Assembly: GCA_903970615.1 (NCBI GenBank)
Contig: CAJCJH010000070.1
Location: 1 to 58,843, forward strand
Direction of reading: 5' to 3'
DNA: 58,843 nt
DNA from: Rhodospirillales bacterium
GTDB lineage: Bacteria; Pseudomonadota; Gammaproteobacteria; Nevskiales; Nevskiaceae
Positions 34,925 through 43,933 of the stretch are shown piece after piece (position 1 is the stretch's first letter; each line of letters opens with the position of its first letter). Under the pieces are notes generated by a model. It saw only the letters and a program-made list of their open reading frames with translations. It did no database searches and was not told where the DNA came from. The translations under genes were made by a program, and so were the position numbers.

Positions 34925-36022
34925 ATGAATGACGAACTCATCACCGACCGCGCCGGTGCAGTGCGCAGCGGCGAAGAACTGGATATCGGCGCCGTCGATG
35001 CCTGGCTGAAATCGCGCGTAGCCAGCCTCGAGGGAACACCTGACGTCACCCAGTATTCGGGTGGCGCATCGAACTGGACTTACCGACTCGAATACTGTAG
35101 CCACGATCTGATTCTGCGGCGGCCACCGGCCGGTACCAAGGCGAAATCCGCGCACGACATGGCTCGTGAATATCGCGTGCAATCCGCGCTCAAACCAGTG
35201 TTCCCGCAGGTGCCGGAAATGCTTGCGTTCTGCGACGACAAAAGCGTGATCGGCGACGAGTTTTACGTGATGCGCCGCATCGACGGCATCATTCCTCGCG
35301 CGCGGATGCCGCGCGGCGTTTCGTTGACGCCGCAGCAGGCGCGCCAATTGTGTTTCAACGTCATCGACAAACTGGTCGAGCTGCATCGTGTGGATGTCGC
35401 CGCCGCGGGCCTCGGAAAACTCGGCAAGGGCAGCGGCTATTGCCAGCGCCAGATCGATGGCTGGAGCGAGCGCTTCGCAAAATCGCGCACCTGGAATGTG
35501 TGGCCAGCGAAGCCGGTGATCGGCTGGCTCAAGGCAAATGTGCCATCAGATACTGGTATCTGCGTGATTCACGGAGATTTCCGGCTCGATAATGTGGTGC
35601 TCGATGCGGCGGACATCACGCGCGTGATCGGCGTGCTCGACTGGGAAATGGCGACACTCGGCGATCCGCTGATGGACCTCGGCAACAGTCTCGCGTACTG
35701 GGTGCAATCAGACGATGATTTCCTGATGCGGATGACGCGCCGTCAGCCGACCTTCCTGCCCGGCATGCTGAAGCGCCGCGAAGTCATCGACTATTACTTC
35801 GAGAAAATGAATCTGCCGCCGAGGAGCTTCGATTTCTATGAAGTCTATGGCCTGTTCCGGCTCGCGGTGATCGTGCAGCAAATCTACTATCGCTATCATC
35901 ACGGCCAGACGCGCAATCCGGCATTCAAGCGCTTCTGGTTGATCGCCAACTATCTCAACTTGCGCTGCCTCGGCATCATCCGGCGTCACGAAAAAACGCG
36001 CCGGAAAGCGCTCCCGCAATGA
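34925..36022 (+). CDS. aminoglycoside-phosphotransferase-fold kinase (LvaA/ACAD10-11 kinase-like)
   Basis: A 365-residue kinase-fold protein. It has the nucleotide lobe YSGGASNWTYRL and LILRRPP, catalytic loop HGDFRLDNVV at about 220 and metal-binding DWEMATLGDP at about 240. These match bacterial homologues of the ACAD10/11 kinase domain, which phosphorylates the hydroxyl of 4-hydroxyacyl-CoA, rather than antibiotic-resistance enzymes. It lies between an SDR (29-bp gap) and a phosphatase (4-bp overlap). No strong ribosome site precedes the ATG, so coupling to the upstream gene is possible. Confidence 0.87.
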   Translation: MNDELITDRAGAVRSGEELDIGAVDAWLKSRVASLEGTPDVTQYSGGASNWTYRLEYCSHDLILRRPPAGTKAKSAHDMAREYRVQSALKPVFPQVPEMLAFCDDKSVIGDEFYVMRRIDGIIPRARMPRGVSLTPQQARQLCFNVIDKLVELHRVDVAAAGLGKLGKGSGYCQRQIDGWSERFAKSRTWNVWPAKPVIGWLKANVPSDTGICVIHGDFRLDNVVLDAADITRVIGVLDWEMATLGDPLMDLGNSLAYWVQSDDDFLMRMTRRQPTFLPGMLKRREVIDYYFEKMNLPPRSFDFYEVYGLFRLAVIVQQIYYRYHHGQTRNPAFKRFWLIANYLNLRCLGIIRRHEKTRRKALPQ

Positions 36023-36723
36023 CTGCAATCTACCTCATCCGCCACGGTCAGGCTTCGTTCGCGGCGCAGGAATACGATGAGCTTTCCGCGCTCGGTCAGC
36101 AGCAGGCGCGCGTACTTGGTGAATCGCTGGTGGCGCGAAAGCTGAAGCCGAATGTCATCGCCTGCGGCCGTATGCGGCGGCATCAGCAAACTGCGGCCGG
36201 CTGTCTGCAAATGATGGGCCTGCCCGCGCAATGGGAAGAAGACGCCGGCTGGGACGAATACGATCACAACGATGTGCTGGCCGCGCTCGATCCGAAGTTA
36301 CGTACGCAGATGGGAATTGCCGAAACACTGAGCACGTACAAGGATCCGCGTCAGGGTTTTCAGCAGATTTTTGCCAAGGCTGTCGCACGCTGGACCGAAG
36401 GCGGCAACGATGCTGACTATCGGGAAACCTGGCTGGCATTTTTAGCGCGGGCGGAAGCCGCACTTTCGCGGCTGCAGGCGCGAATGGAACGCGGCCAGAC
36501 TGCGCTCGTATTCACTTCGGGCGGCGTCATCAGCGTCGTCGTGCGGTATCTGCTCGCGCTGCGCAACGAGCAGGCGTTTCAGTTGAACTGGACCATCGCC
36601 AACGCTTCGATCACCAAGGTGCTGATCGGCGCGAGTGGCCTGCGTCTGAGTACACTCAATGAACACGGGCATCTGGAAGGATTGAAATCCGACAAGGGCC
36701 ATGCGCTGATTACCTATCGATAG
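36019..36723 (+). CDS. histidine phosphatase (phosphoglycerate-mutase-like)
   Basis: A 234-residue member of the histidine phosphatase superfamily. The RHG motif sits at the N-terminus (YLIRHGQASF), with the partner arginine region CGRMRRHQQTA and a second histidine-box equivalent around TSGGVISVV, where the usual His is not obvious. It overlaps the kinase gene by 4 bp. Its role in the operon is unclear: it may reverse the kinase reaction or clear dead-end phospho-esters. Confidence 0.85.
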   Translation: MTAIYLIRHGQASFAAQEYDELSALGQQQARVLGESLVARKLKPNVIACGRMRRHQQTAAGCLQMMGLPAQWEEDAGWDEYDHNDVLAALDPKLRTQMGIAETLSTYKDPRQGFQQIFAKAVARWTEGGNDADYRETWLAFLARAEAALSRLQARMERGQTALVFTSGGVISVVVRYLLALRNEQAFQLNWTIANASITKVLIGASGLRLSTLNEHGHLEGLKSDKGHALITYR

Positions 36724-36733
36724 TGGACCGACC

Positions 36734-37486
36734 ATGACTCTGCGAAAAAATATCCTGATTACCGGCGCCAGTTCCGGCCTCGGCCGCGGCATGGCGCGCG
36801 AGTTCGCCGCGCGTGGCCGCAATCTAGCCTTGTGCGCGCGACGCACCGATCGGCTCGATGAACTCAAGGCCGAATTGCTCGCTGCCAATCCAGAAATTTC
36901 GGTGGTCGTGCGCGCGCTCGATGTGAATGATTACGATGCCGTGTTCGAGGTTTTTCGCGCCTTCAATGATGATCTTGGCGGCCTCGATCGCATCATCGTC
37001 AACGCCGGTGTCGGCAAAGGCCAGCCGATTGGCACCGGCTATTTTTACGCCAACCGCAAAACCGCCGAGACCAACTTCGTTGCCGCACTCGCGCAGTGCG
37101 AAGCTGCGCTCGAAATTTTCCGCGCGCAGAAATCCGGTCATCTGGTGGCGATTTCCTCGATCAGCGCGATGCGCGGCATGCCGCGCAATATCACCACTTA
37201 TGCGGCGAGCAAAGCCGGTTTTGCCGCACTTGCGGAAGGCATTCGCGCGGACGTGATGCGCACGCCGATCAAGGTCAGCACGATTTTCCCCGGCTATATC
37301 CGCTCGGAGATCAACGAGAAAGTGAAGAAAACGCCGTTCATGGTCGATACCGTCACCGGCTGCTGCGCGCTCGTGCGTGCGATCGAACGCGAACCTGCCA
37401 AAGCCAGCGTGCCGGCGTGGCCGTGGATTCCGCTGGGATTCCTGATGCGGAATCTGCCGTTGAGTGTCGTGGCGAAAATGGGTTGA
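36734..37486 (+). CDS. short-chain dehydrogenase/reductase
   Basis: A 250-residue classical SDR: TGASSGLGRG at the N-terminus, VNAGVG, catalytic Ser in AISSISAMRG, and Tyr-Lys in TTYAASKAGF. The C-terminal hydrophobic segment (WPWIPLGFLMRNLPLSVV) resembles membrane-associated SDRs of lipid metabolism. It begins 10 bp after the phosphatase gene and ends the operon. Confidence 0.88.
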   Translation: MTLRKNILITGASSGLGRGMAREFAARGRNLALCARRTDRLDELKAELLAANPEISVVVRALDVNDYDAVFEVFRAFNDDLGGLDRIIVNAGVGKGQPIGTGYFYANRKTAETNFVAALAQCEAALEIFRAQKSGHLVAISSISAMRGMPRNITTYAASKAGFAALAEGIRADVMRTPIKVSTIFPGYIRSEINEKVKKTPFMVDTVTGCCALVRAIEREPAKASVPAWPWIPLGFLMRNLPLSVVAKMG

Positions 37487-37587
37487 TCGCCGTATCGCAG
37501 CAGTTGGCGGGGTACATATCTGCTACCGGATGGCTTTGCGCCTGCGATGAGCTGTAGATAATTTTGGTCCGCAAAAAGGACGTGGAT

Positions 37588-37785
37588 ATGGCTCAGCACA
37601 AGACCTTCAAACGCGGCGACTGGATGCTCAATCTCATCAACGTCATTGTCAGCTTGACGATGCTGGCGTTCGTCATCGGCTGCATGATCTCGCCGAAGGT
37701 TGTCGGATGGGTGTTGCTGATTACGGTGGTTTGTCTTTCATCGCCGGCAATAATGTTCCGGATCTGGCTCGCCACCCGAAAGTAA
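37588..37785 (+). CDS. small two-helix membrane protein
   Basis: 65 residues from ATG 37588, preceded by AAAAGGA. Two hydrophobic segments: LINVIVSLTMLAFVIGCMI and VVGWVLLITVVCLSSPAIMF. No family is recognised. It lies 101 bp after the SDR operon and is convergent with the AraC gene. Confidence 0.55.
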   Translation: MAQHKTFKRGDWMLNLINVIVSLTMLAFVIGCMISPKVVGWVLLITVVCLSSPAIMFRIWLATRK

Positions 37786-37861
37786 CTGGTCGCAAGGCGA
37801 GTGCAATGCAAACAGCCAGTGCCATTATTGTGCTTGCGCGGAATCTACGGCGCGCTATTTT

Positions 37862-38875
37862 TTATGCAGATACTTGTTCCACGCGATGAGCTTCCCGGTA
37901 TTGAATCGGGGTCAGTCCGGTCCAGCGTTTGAACGCGCGATAGAAACTGCTCGGCTCGGAAAAGCCGGTGACGTAAGCGATGTCGTCGAGGCGTTCGTCG
38001 GTGCGCGTGAGCAGGCGCCGCGCGAGAATCATGCGGAAATCGGCGAGCAGGTCGGAAAAGGTGGTGCCGGCCTGGCTCAGTTTGTAGCGCAGCAGGCGCG
38101 GCGAAAGATCGAGTTCGCGGGCGACATCTTCCAGCTGGCAATCCATGAATTCGACGCGGCGTGAAAACACCGCGCGAATGCGGTCGATCAAGTCCTGACG
38201 CCACAGATTGCTCAGGCGCGAAGCGGCGAGTTCTTCATGCACGCGGAACAGTTCCGCATTGCAGCGCGGCGGCCGGAAATCGAGCAGCGATCGATCGATG
38301 CGGATTTCGCTTTCCGGCTGATCGAAACTGACCGGGCAGCCGAAGATACGATCGTATTCCGCTTGCGGCGAAATGCGCGCACAGCGCAGGCGCACTTGCA
38401 GCAGACGCAACTGGCCGTCGGTCAATTCGCGGACGAAGCGGATCATGCCGTGAATCGTGCAGATTTCCGTGTGCCGCAGTTGCGGCGCCTTGAGCTTGGT
38501 GACGACGCCGCTGATGCGCAGTGTGTTGTCGTCCACCTGCAGCCGCGCCTGAATCGCATCGCTGACCAGCCGCAGATACTTGAACACACGATCGAGGCCT
38601 TCGCCCGCAGTCGGGCAGCTGAGCATCAGGTATTCCAGAATCTCGCCGCGATACACCGGCAAATGCGGGCATAAATGCAGGCCGATATCAGCATCGCCGC
38701 TGACTGTTTCGGTCGCTTGCCAGAACTGCAATTGCAATTCATGCAGCGTGCGGTATTCGCGCATGTCGTGCTTGTTCGGGTCGAAGCCGATGCGCCGGTA
38801 AATCGCGTCCACGTCGAGACCGGCGGCGAGCATGGCCTGGTGAACCATCAAAAACAGCTGCCCTGAATCCCGCAT
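37862..38875 (-). CDS. AraC-family transcriptional regulator
   Basis: A 337-residue regulator with an N-terminal arabinose-binding-type (OruR-like) ligand domain, about 1-225, and a C-terminal AraC/XylS double helix-turn-helix, about 235-330 (DVARELDLSPRLLRYKLSQAG, IAYVTGFSEPSSFYRAFKRWTG). Regulators of this form often activate lipid, steroid or amino-acid catabolic operons. It is divergent from the SRPBCC-ACAD-ACAD operon (223-bp gap), the likely target. No pair of direct repeats could be confidently picked out in that gap. Confidence 0.88.
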   Translation of the reverse strand: MRDSGQLFLMVHQAMLAAGLDVDAIYRRIGFDPNKHDMREYRTLHELQLQFWQATETVSGDADIGLHLCPHLPVYRGEILEYLMLSCPTAGEGLDRVFKYLRLVSDAIQARLQVDDNTLRISGVVTKLKAPQLRHTEICTIHGMIRFVRELTDGQLRLLQVRLRCARISPQAEYDRIFGCPVSFDQPESEIRIDRSLLDFRPPRCNAELFRVHEELAASRLSNLWRQDLIDRIRAVFSRRVEFMDCQLEDVARELDLSPRLLRYKLSQAGTTFSDLLADFRMILARRLLTRTDERLDDIAYVTGFSEPSSFYRAFKRWTGLTPIQYREAHRVEQVSA

Positions 38876-39099
38876 GCCACTCCTCTCCTGATGCGCTAGG
38901 GATCATTCAGTTGGGGGATTGCCGGCGCGTTCGACCGGTTCACCCGCGCCAAAGCCTGCTCAAATCCAACCGTCACGATTTTACGCCGATGCAAGGCTTC
39001 CAGTGACCACGCCGACAAGCTTTCGCGCCGGTAGGGACACTCTTTTTCGCGCCGCGGAATGCCAAGCTGCGCGCTTCAAAAGGTAGCCGGGATTTTTTC

Positions 39100-39603
39100 G
39101 TGAAGGTCAACATCGCCATCGAGCGTCATCTGGTCGTGCCGGTTCCGTTCAAGACGTCCGCCTCGCTGCTGGACGATCTCGAAGGCACCATCGGCCGTTT
39201 CCCCAAGCTCAAAAAACTCACTCGCATCAGCGATCTCTGCTATCGCTGGGACATGCAGAAAATCGGCCTGAAAGCCGCCAATATCGCCCACGAAGTGATC
39301 TACGCCGCGCGTTATACCATCGATAAAAGCAAGGGCGTCATCAGCTGGGTGCCGCTGCCGGAACATGGCAACGCCACCATCGAAGGCAGCTTCGGCGTCA
39401 CCGGCGATGCGCGCCAGACGCAGCTGGAATTCAAGGTGCGCGGCGAGTTGCGCGATTTATCCATTCCCCTGTTATACCGGCCGATCACGCCGGCTTTCGT
39501 GCAGGGCCAGTTCACGGCATTGGTGGAAACCTTTCTTCAGCGTACTGGCGAAGCGATCGCCGCGCCGGCCGCTGCGTCAACAAAAAATGAGGTGAGCAAA
39601 TGA
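39100..39603 (+). CDS. SRPBCC-fold lipid/ligand-binding protein
   Basis: A 167-residue protein with a START/polyketide-cyclase-like pattern: an amphipathic N-terminal strand (RHLVVPVPFKTSASLLDDLEG), later strands, and a long C-terminal helix (FVQGQFTALVETFLQRTGEAI). The start is a GTG with only a weak GGGA upstream. It overlaps the next ACAD gene by 4 bp (ATGA). It may carry or present a hydrophobic acyl substrate to the dehydrogenases. Confidence 0.7.
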   Translation: MKVNIAIERHLVVPVPFKTSASLLDDLEGTIGRFPKLKKLTRISDLCYRWDMQKIGLKAANIAHEVIYAARYTIDKSKGVISWVPLPEHGNATIEGSFGVTGDARQTQLEFKVRGELRDLSIPLLYRPITPAFVQGQFTALVETFLQRTGEAIAAPAAASTKNEVSK

Positions 39604-40919
39604 ATACGGCGGAAGTGATGATGTCGCGTGGTCTGCGCCTGCTGAACCGTTTTTCCGGCCTTTCGGCGATCGATCGCTTGGGCCTTCGCAAGCCGCTGGA
39701 GAATCTGATTTTCCAGGGTACGCGCAACAGTTTTCGCACCGCTGGCGCGGTTGCGCGCACGTTCGCGGCGACGCAGAAATTGCTGCAGCCAGCACGCCTG
39801 CCGAAGGCGCGCGGCGCCGACCTGTTCGATCTCTCGCCGACCGAAGAACAGCAGATGCTGCGCGAAGCCGTGCTCGGTTTTGCGCTCGAACAATTGCGTC
39901 CCGCCGCGCAAGCCGCGGATGCCGCGCTCGCTGCGCCGGACGAACTGCTGAAACAGAGCGCGGAACTCGGCATCGCCATCATGGGCATTCCGGAAGCGCT
40001 CGGCGGCGCCGGCAACGAGCGTTCGGCGATGACCAACGTGCTGGTCGCCGAGGCGATGGCGCAGGGCGATCTCGGCCTTGCCGTCGCCTGCCTCGCGCCG
40101 GCCGCGGTGAGCACCGCATTGGTGTTGTGGGGCGATGAATCGCAGCAGGCGAAATATCTGCCGGCCTTCGTCGGCGAAAATCTGCCAGCCGCAGCGCTCG
40201 CGCTGCAGGAACCACAGCCGCTGTTCGATCCGTTTGCCTTGAAAACGCGTGCGCGTAAACAAGCCGACGGCGGTTACGTGATCGATGGCATCAAGTCGCT
40301 CGTGCCGCACGCCGCGACCGCGGAACTGTTCATCATCGCTGCCGAACTCGAAGGCATCGGGCCGGCCTTGTTCATTGTCGAATCGTCCAGTGCCAGACTT
40401 TCGATCGAAGCCGAACCTGCGATGGGCCTGCGTGCCGCCGCGACCGGCCGCGTCGTGCTGGAGAATGTTGTGCTGCCGGCAGAATCGCTGCTGAGCTCAG
40501 CAAATGCTGAGGTCTACGCCGAATGCGTGCAGCTCTCGCGGCTCGGCTGGTGCGCGCTCGCGGTAGGCACCGCGCAGGCCGCGCTCGATTATCTGATTCC
40601 GTACGTGAACGAGCGCATCGCGTTTGGCGAGCCAATCAGCCATCGGCAATCGGTGGCGTTCAACGTCGCCAATATCGCCATCGAGCTCGAAGGCATGCGC
40701 CTGCTGACTTATCGCGCCGCCAGCCGCGCCGAACGGGGTAGCGACTTCGCGCAGGACACCGCGCTCGCACGCAAGCTCTGCACAGACAAGGGCATGAGCA
40801 TCGGCAGCGACGCGGTGCAACTGCTCGGCGGCCACGGCTTCATCAAGGAACATCCGGCCGAACGCTGGTACCGCGATCTGCGCGCGGTCGGTTTGATGGA
40901 AGGCGTGCTGCTCGTTTAA
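39600..40919 (+). CDS. acyl-CoA dehydrogenase-like flavoprotein (divergent)
   Basis: A 439-residue ACAD-fold protein. The N-terminal 70 residues are extra and basic (RLLNRFSGLSAIDRLGLRK). The core is present (EALGGAGNERS, VAEAMAQGDLGL, QLLGGHGFIKEHPAERWYRDLRA), but the protein ends at MEGVLLV, just after the usual catalytic-Glu position, so the last helix is missing. The FAD loop that usually reads ALTEP is ALQEPQPLFDPF here. It is coupled to the SRPBCC gene and followed by a full-length ACAD, so it may be the less active half of a heteromeric dehydrogenase, as in steroid degradation. Confidence 0.82.
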   Translation: MNTAEVMMSRGLRLLNRFSGLSAIDRLGLRKPLENLIFQGTRNSFRTAGAVARTFAATQKLLQPARLPKARGADLFDLSPTEEQQMLREAVLGFALEQLRPAAQAADAALAAPDELLKQSAELGIAIMGIPEALGGAGNERSAMTNVLVAEAMAQGDLGLAVACLAPAAVSTALVLWGDESQQAKYLPAFVGENLPAAALALQEPQPLFDPFALKTRARKQADGGYVIDGIKSLVPHAATAELFIIAAELEGIGPALFIVESSSARLSIEAEPAMGLRAAATGRVVLENVVLPAESLLSSANAEVYAECVQLSRLGWCALAVGTAQAALDYLIPYVNERIAFGEPISHRQSVAFNVANIAIELEGMRLLTYRAASRAERGSDFAQDTALARKLCTDKGMSIGSDAVQLLGGHGFIKEHPAERWYRDLRAVGLMEGVLLV

Positions 40920-40991
40920 TCGCGGCGCACACTTTTTGACTCGCAACCCAGTATTCAAATTAAGCGCTGAAAAGCCTTAAGGAATCGAAAA

Positions 40992-42203
40992 ATGATCAAT
41001 CTCGAAACGCCGAAAAAATTCCGCCCGCTGGTGTCGCAGGCGCATCAGGTCGCGGCGGAAATCTTCCGACCAATCTCGCGCAAATACGATTCTGCCGAGC
41101 ATGCCTATCCAAAAGAACTCGACATGCTGGCCTCGCTGCTCGACGGTCTCAACGCGGCCGGTGGCACCGGCGGCGCAGGTGCCACCGCGGTGCGGCGCGA
41201 CACCACGCCGAGCGATGGCGAAAACCGCAATGGCAGCAATATGTCCACCGTGCTCGGCGCGATCGAATTGTGTTGGGGCGATGTCGGCCTGCTGTTGTCG
41301 ATGCCACGGCAAGGGCTTGGCAATTCGGCGATCGCCAGCGTCGCCAACGAGGAACAGCTGGCGCGCTTCAAAGGCCGCTGGGCCGCGATGGCAATCACCG
41401 AACCGGGCTGTGGTTCGGATTCCGCCGCGATCCGCACGACCGCGGTGAAAGATGGGGACGATTACATTCTCAACGGCGAAAAAATCTACGTCACCGCTGG
41501 CGAGCGCGCAGAACTGGTGGTGGTCTGGGCCACGCTCGATCGCAACATCGGCCGCGCCGCGATCAAGTCGTTCGTCGTCGAAAAAGGCACGCCGGGTTTC
41601 GAGCTGGTGCGGCTTGAGCACAAGCTCGGCATTCGCGCATCGGATACCGCCGCATTCGTGCTGAAAGACTGCCGCGTGCCGGCAAAAAATCTGCTCGGCG
41701 ATCCCGAGATCAATGTCGAGAAAGGCTTTGCCGGCGTCATGCAGACCTTCGACAATACGCGGCCATTGGTTGCCGCGATGGCGATCGGCCTGACCCGCGC
41801 CTGCCTCGAAGAAACCCGAAAAGCGCTAGCAGATGCTGGCATCCAGATCGATTACCAGCGCCCGGCGCTAACACAATCCGCCGCCGTCGCACAGTTCATC
41901 GGCATGGAGGCGGACTATGAAGCCGCACGTCTGCTGACGTTGCAAGCCGCCTGGATGGCGGACAACCGCAAGCCGAATTCGCTGCAAGCCTCGATGGCGA
42001 AGGCCAAGGCCGGACGCACCTGCGTGGACGTGGCGCTGAAGTGCGTGGAGCTGTGCGGCAGCCTCGGCTACGGCGAAGGTCAACTACTGGAAAAGTGGGC
42101 GCGCGACGCCAAGATTCTGGATATCTTTGAAGGCACGCAGCAGATTCAGGTGCTGATCATCGCGCGGCGTCTGCTCGGAAAAACGTCCGCCGAGTTGCGC
42201 TGA
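40992..42203 (+). CDS. acyl-CoA dehydrogenase
   Basis: A 403-residue acyl-CoA dehydrogenase that introduces a 2,3-double bond into an acyl-CoA with FAD. Seen: AITEPGCGSDSAAI, GEKIYVTAGERA, and KILDIFEGTQQIQ with the catalytic-Glu motif. The Gly/Ala-rich insert at about 55-70 (AAGGTGGAGATAVRR) is unusual. It follows the divergent ACAD after 72 bp and probably works with it under the AraC regulator. Confidence 0.92.
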   Translation: MINLETPKKFRPLVSQAHQVAAEIFRPISRKYDSAEHAYPKELDMLASLLDGLNAAGGTGGAGATAVRRDTTPSDGENRNGSNMSTVLGAIELCWGDVGLLLSMPRQGLGNSAIASVANEEQLARFKGRWAAMAITEPGCGSDSAAIRTTAVKDGDDYILNGEKIYVTAGERAELVVVWATLDRNIGRAAIKSFVVEKGTPGFELVRLEHKLGIRASDTAAFVLKDCRVPAKNLLGDPEINVEKGFAGVMQTFDNTRPLVAAMAIGLTRACLEETRKALADAGIQIDYQRPALTQSAAVAQFIGMEADYEAARLLTLQAAWMADNRKPNSLQASMAKAKAGRTCVDVALKCVELCGSLGYGEGQLLEKWARDAKILDIFEGTQQIQVLIIARRLLGKTSAELR

Positions 42204-42226
42204 GCTGATCCTTGATCCCACGAATC

Positions 42227-42249
42227 ACGCGGCGAAATCCGCGTATTTT
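42227..42249. terminator. weak hairpin between convergent ACAD and VOC genes
   Basis: ACGCGG (42227-42232) pairs with CCGCGT (42239-42244), followed by ATTTTC. The stem is short. Confidence 0.5.
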
Positions 42250-42260
42250 CTGCTGGTCGA

Positions 42261-43271
42261 TTACTGCCGCAGTTCGATCGCATGACCATCCGGATCGCGC
42301 ACGATCAGTGCGCGGCCGCCATCGCCCGGCAGTTGCACGATGCGCGGCGAGATGAAGGGCACTTCGGCATCCAGCAGCGATTTCGACAGGCTATCGATAT
42401 CGTCAACCGTGAAAGTCAGTTGCGCGTACACCACGTCTTTGCTGTGGGTTTGCGCTGAGGCGGCGCGTCCATCCGAAGGCGCACGATAGTCGAGCAGTTC
42501 GATGCCGATACCAGTATTTTCAGCATTCGGCGGGCGCAGGCCGGTGATTTGCACGGTGGCGTTGAACGCACCATCGAGCGCTTGCTGCGTCAGCCCTTCG
42601 TTGAGACTGTGATACGCCGGTTTCAATCCGAGTAGCTGCGTGTAGAACGCGACGCTGCGCGCGGTGCTGGCGATACCGATGGCCGAGTGATCGATGCCGA
42701 GAAAAATCTCATTCGTCTGAGTTGGATGCCAGACCGCGCGGCCCTGGCCTTGTGGGAAGTACAGCAATTCGAGCGGATGCCCATCCGGATCGCGGAACTT
42801 GAAAGCCTGCACTGAGCCGGTCTCCGGCGGCAAAGTCTGCGGGCCGCCGTGCGAGATCGCCGCAAAATGCACGCGCTTCAAATGCGAGTAAGCACGCGGC
42901 ATATCGCTCACCACGATGGCGAAGTGCTGGAACCAGCGATCCTCACTGCGGCTGCGCGGAGGATACGATTTTCCGTGCGGCGAGAACTGATCGAACTCGA
43001 CTTCCTCGTCGCCGAGGCGCATCAGCAGCGCATGAATTCTCGCGTGCGGAACGCCGTAGAGATGAGCAAATGCTGGGTCCGACAGCGTTTGCTCGGAAAC
43101 CCGCTTGAAGCCGAGGCCATCCCGATAAAACGCTTTGCTGCGATTCAAGTCCGCCACCGTCAACGAGATTCGTGTGAGCCGGACGACGCCCGCGGCATCA
43201 ACAGCGAACGTGCAGAGACAGCCCAGCAGGGCTGCGAAAACGCCAGCGAAAATCCGGCTTGGCAGACGCAT
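42261..43271 (-). CDS. exported protein with two VOC (glyoxalase/dioxygenase) domains
   Basis: A 336-residue protein with a signal peptide (IFAGVFAALLGCLCTFAVDA) followed by two vicinal-oxygen-chelate domains. The first is at about 30-180 (LTRISLTVADLNRSKAFYRDGLGF, FRDPDGHPLELL). The second is at about 190-336 (GIDHSAIGIAST, VRDPDGHAIELR). The metal residues His and Glu are plausible in both halves, but the reaction is not readable. Export of a VOC enzyme is uncommon. The ATG overlaps the stop of the doxX-like gene by one base, so the two are co-translated. Confidence 0.82.
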   Translation of the reverse strand: MRLPSRIFAGVFAALLGCLCTFAVDAAGVVRLTRISLTVADLNRSKAFYRDGLGFKRVSEQTLSDPAFAHLYGVPHARIHALLMRLGDEEVEFDQFSPHGKSYPPRSRSEDRWFQHFAIVVSDMPRAYSHLKRVHFAAISHGGPQTLPPETGSVQAFKFRDPDGHPLELLYFPQGQGRAVWHPTQTNEIFLGIDHSAIGIASTARSVAFYTQLLGLKPAYHSLNEGLTQQALDGAFNATVQITGLRPPNAENTGIGIELLDYRAPSDGRAASAQTHSKDVVYAQLTFTVDDIDSLSKSLLDAEVPFISPRIVQLPGDGGRALIVRDPDGHAIELRQ

Positions 43272-43729
43272 CAGCCGTTACCGACGCGCTCGCTGCCGCT
43301 CGCCAGCGGATGCTGCGCCACCGCACTGAGGGGTGCCGTGCGCGCGCCGAGCATGACGAACATCAGGCCACCGACCAGCCCGAAATTTTTCAGGAAATCC
43401 CAGAAATGCGAAAGTCCTTCGGTGCCGCTGCCATCGATGATGCCGGGGAATTTCCAGAACGGGTGATACAGCACGGCGGTGATGGCGCAGAAGCCGGCGA
43501 GCACGAAAGCCGCCAGTCGGTCGAAGTGCTGGATCAGGATCAGCAGCGGGCAGACGATTTCCACAATCATCGCCAATACCAGCAAAACCTGGCCTCCAGG
43601 CAGGAACGAGGAATTCGCTTGTTGCAGCGCGGCGTTCCAGTGAATCATCTTGTCGATCGCGCTGAACGGAAACAGCACAATCAGGAAAAAGCGCGCGAGC
43701 AGAGGTGTACAGCGGTCGATGAGTGTCAT
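43271..43729 (-). CDS. DoxX-family membrane protein
   Basis: A 152-residue protein with four hydrophobic helices. DoxX-family features are RFFLIVLFPFSAIDKMIHW, PLLILIQHFDRLAAFVL, HPFWKFPG and HFWDFLKNFGLVGGLMFV. ATG 43729 is preceded by AGGA; the longer frame to 43978 runs antisense through the malic-enzyme start and is rejected. DoxX proteins are linked to oxidative-stress or sulfur-related redox complexes in other bacteria. Here it is paired with the exported VOC protein. Confidence 0.85.
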   Translation of the reverse strand: MTLIDRCTPLLARFFLIVLFPFSAIDKMIHWNAALQQANSSFLPGGQVLLVLAMIVEIVCPLLILIQHFDRLAAFVLAGFCAITAVLYHPFWKFPGIIDGSGTEGLSHFWDFLKNFGLVGGLMFVMLGARTAPLSAVAQHPLASGSERVGNG

Positions 43730-43933
43730 TGTCGAATTCCTGAAAGCGATGAGGATGCCGCGAAGTTGTTGCGTTTCGGCAACAGTTACGGTGCAAGATT
43801 CAGTCAAGCCTTGAATAATGGCGCAGCGACACGGTTTTGTTGCGGCCGGCGCGATTGGCCGCCAGTATGCACCGCCTACACCGCAATACGCGCTGCGCCC
43901 ACGCACTGTGCCGCAAGTCCCCAGGATCAGCTG

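Noticed and set aside
34925-36022. Aminoglycoside resistance gene
   Set aside because: The APH fold is shared, but the sequence and the ACAD/SDR context match the ACAD10/11-type kinase, not an antibiotic phosphotransferase.
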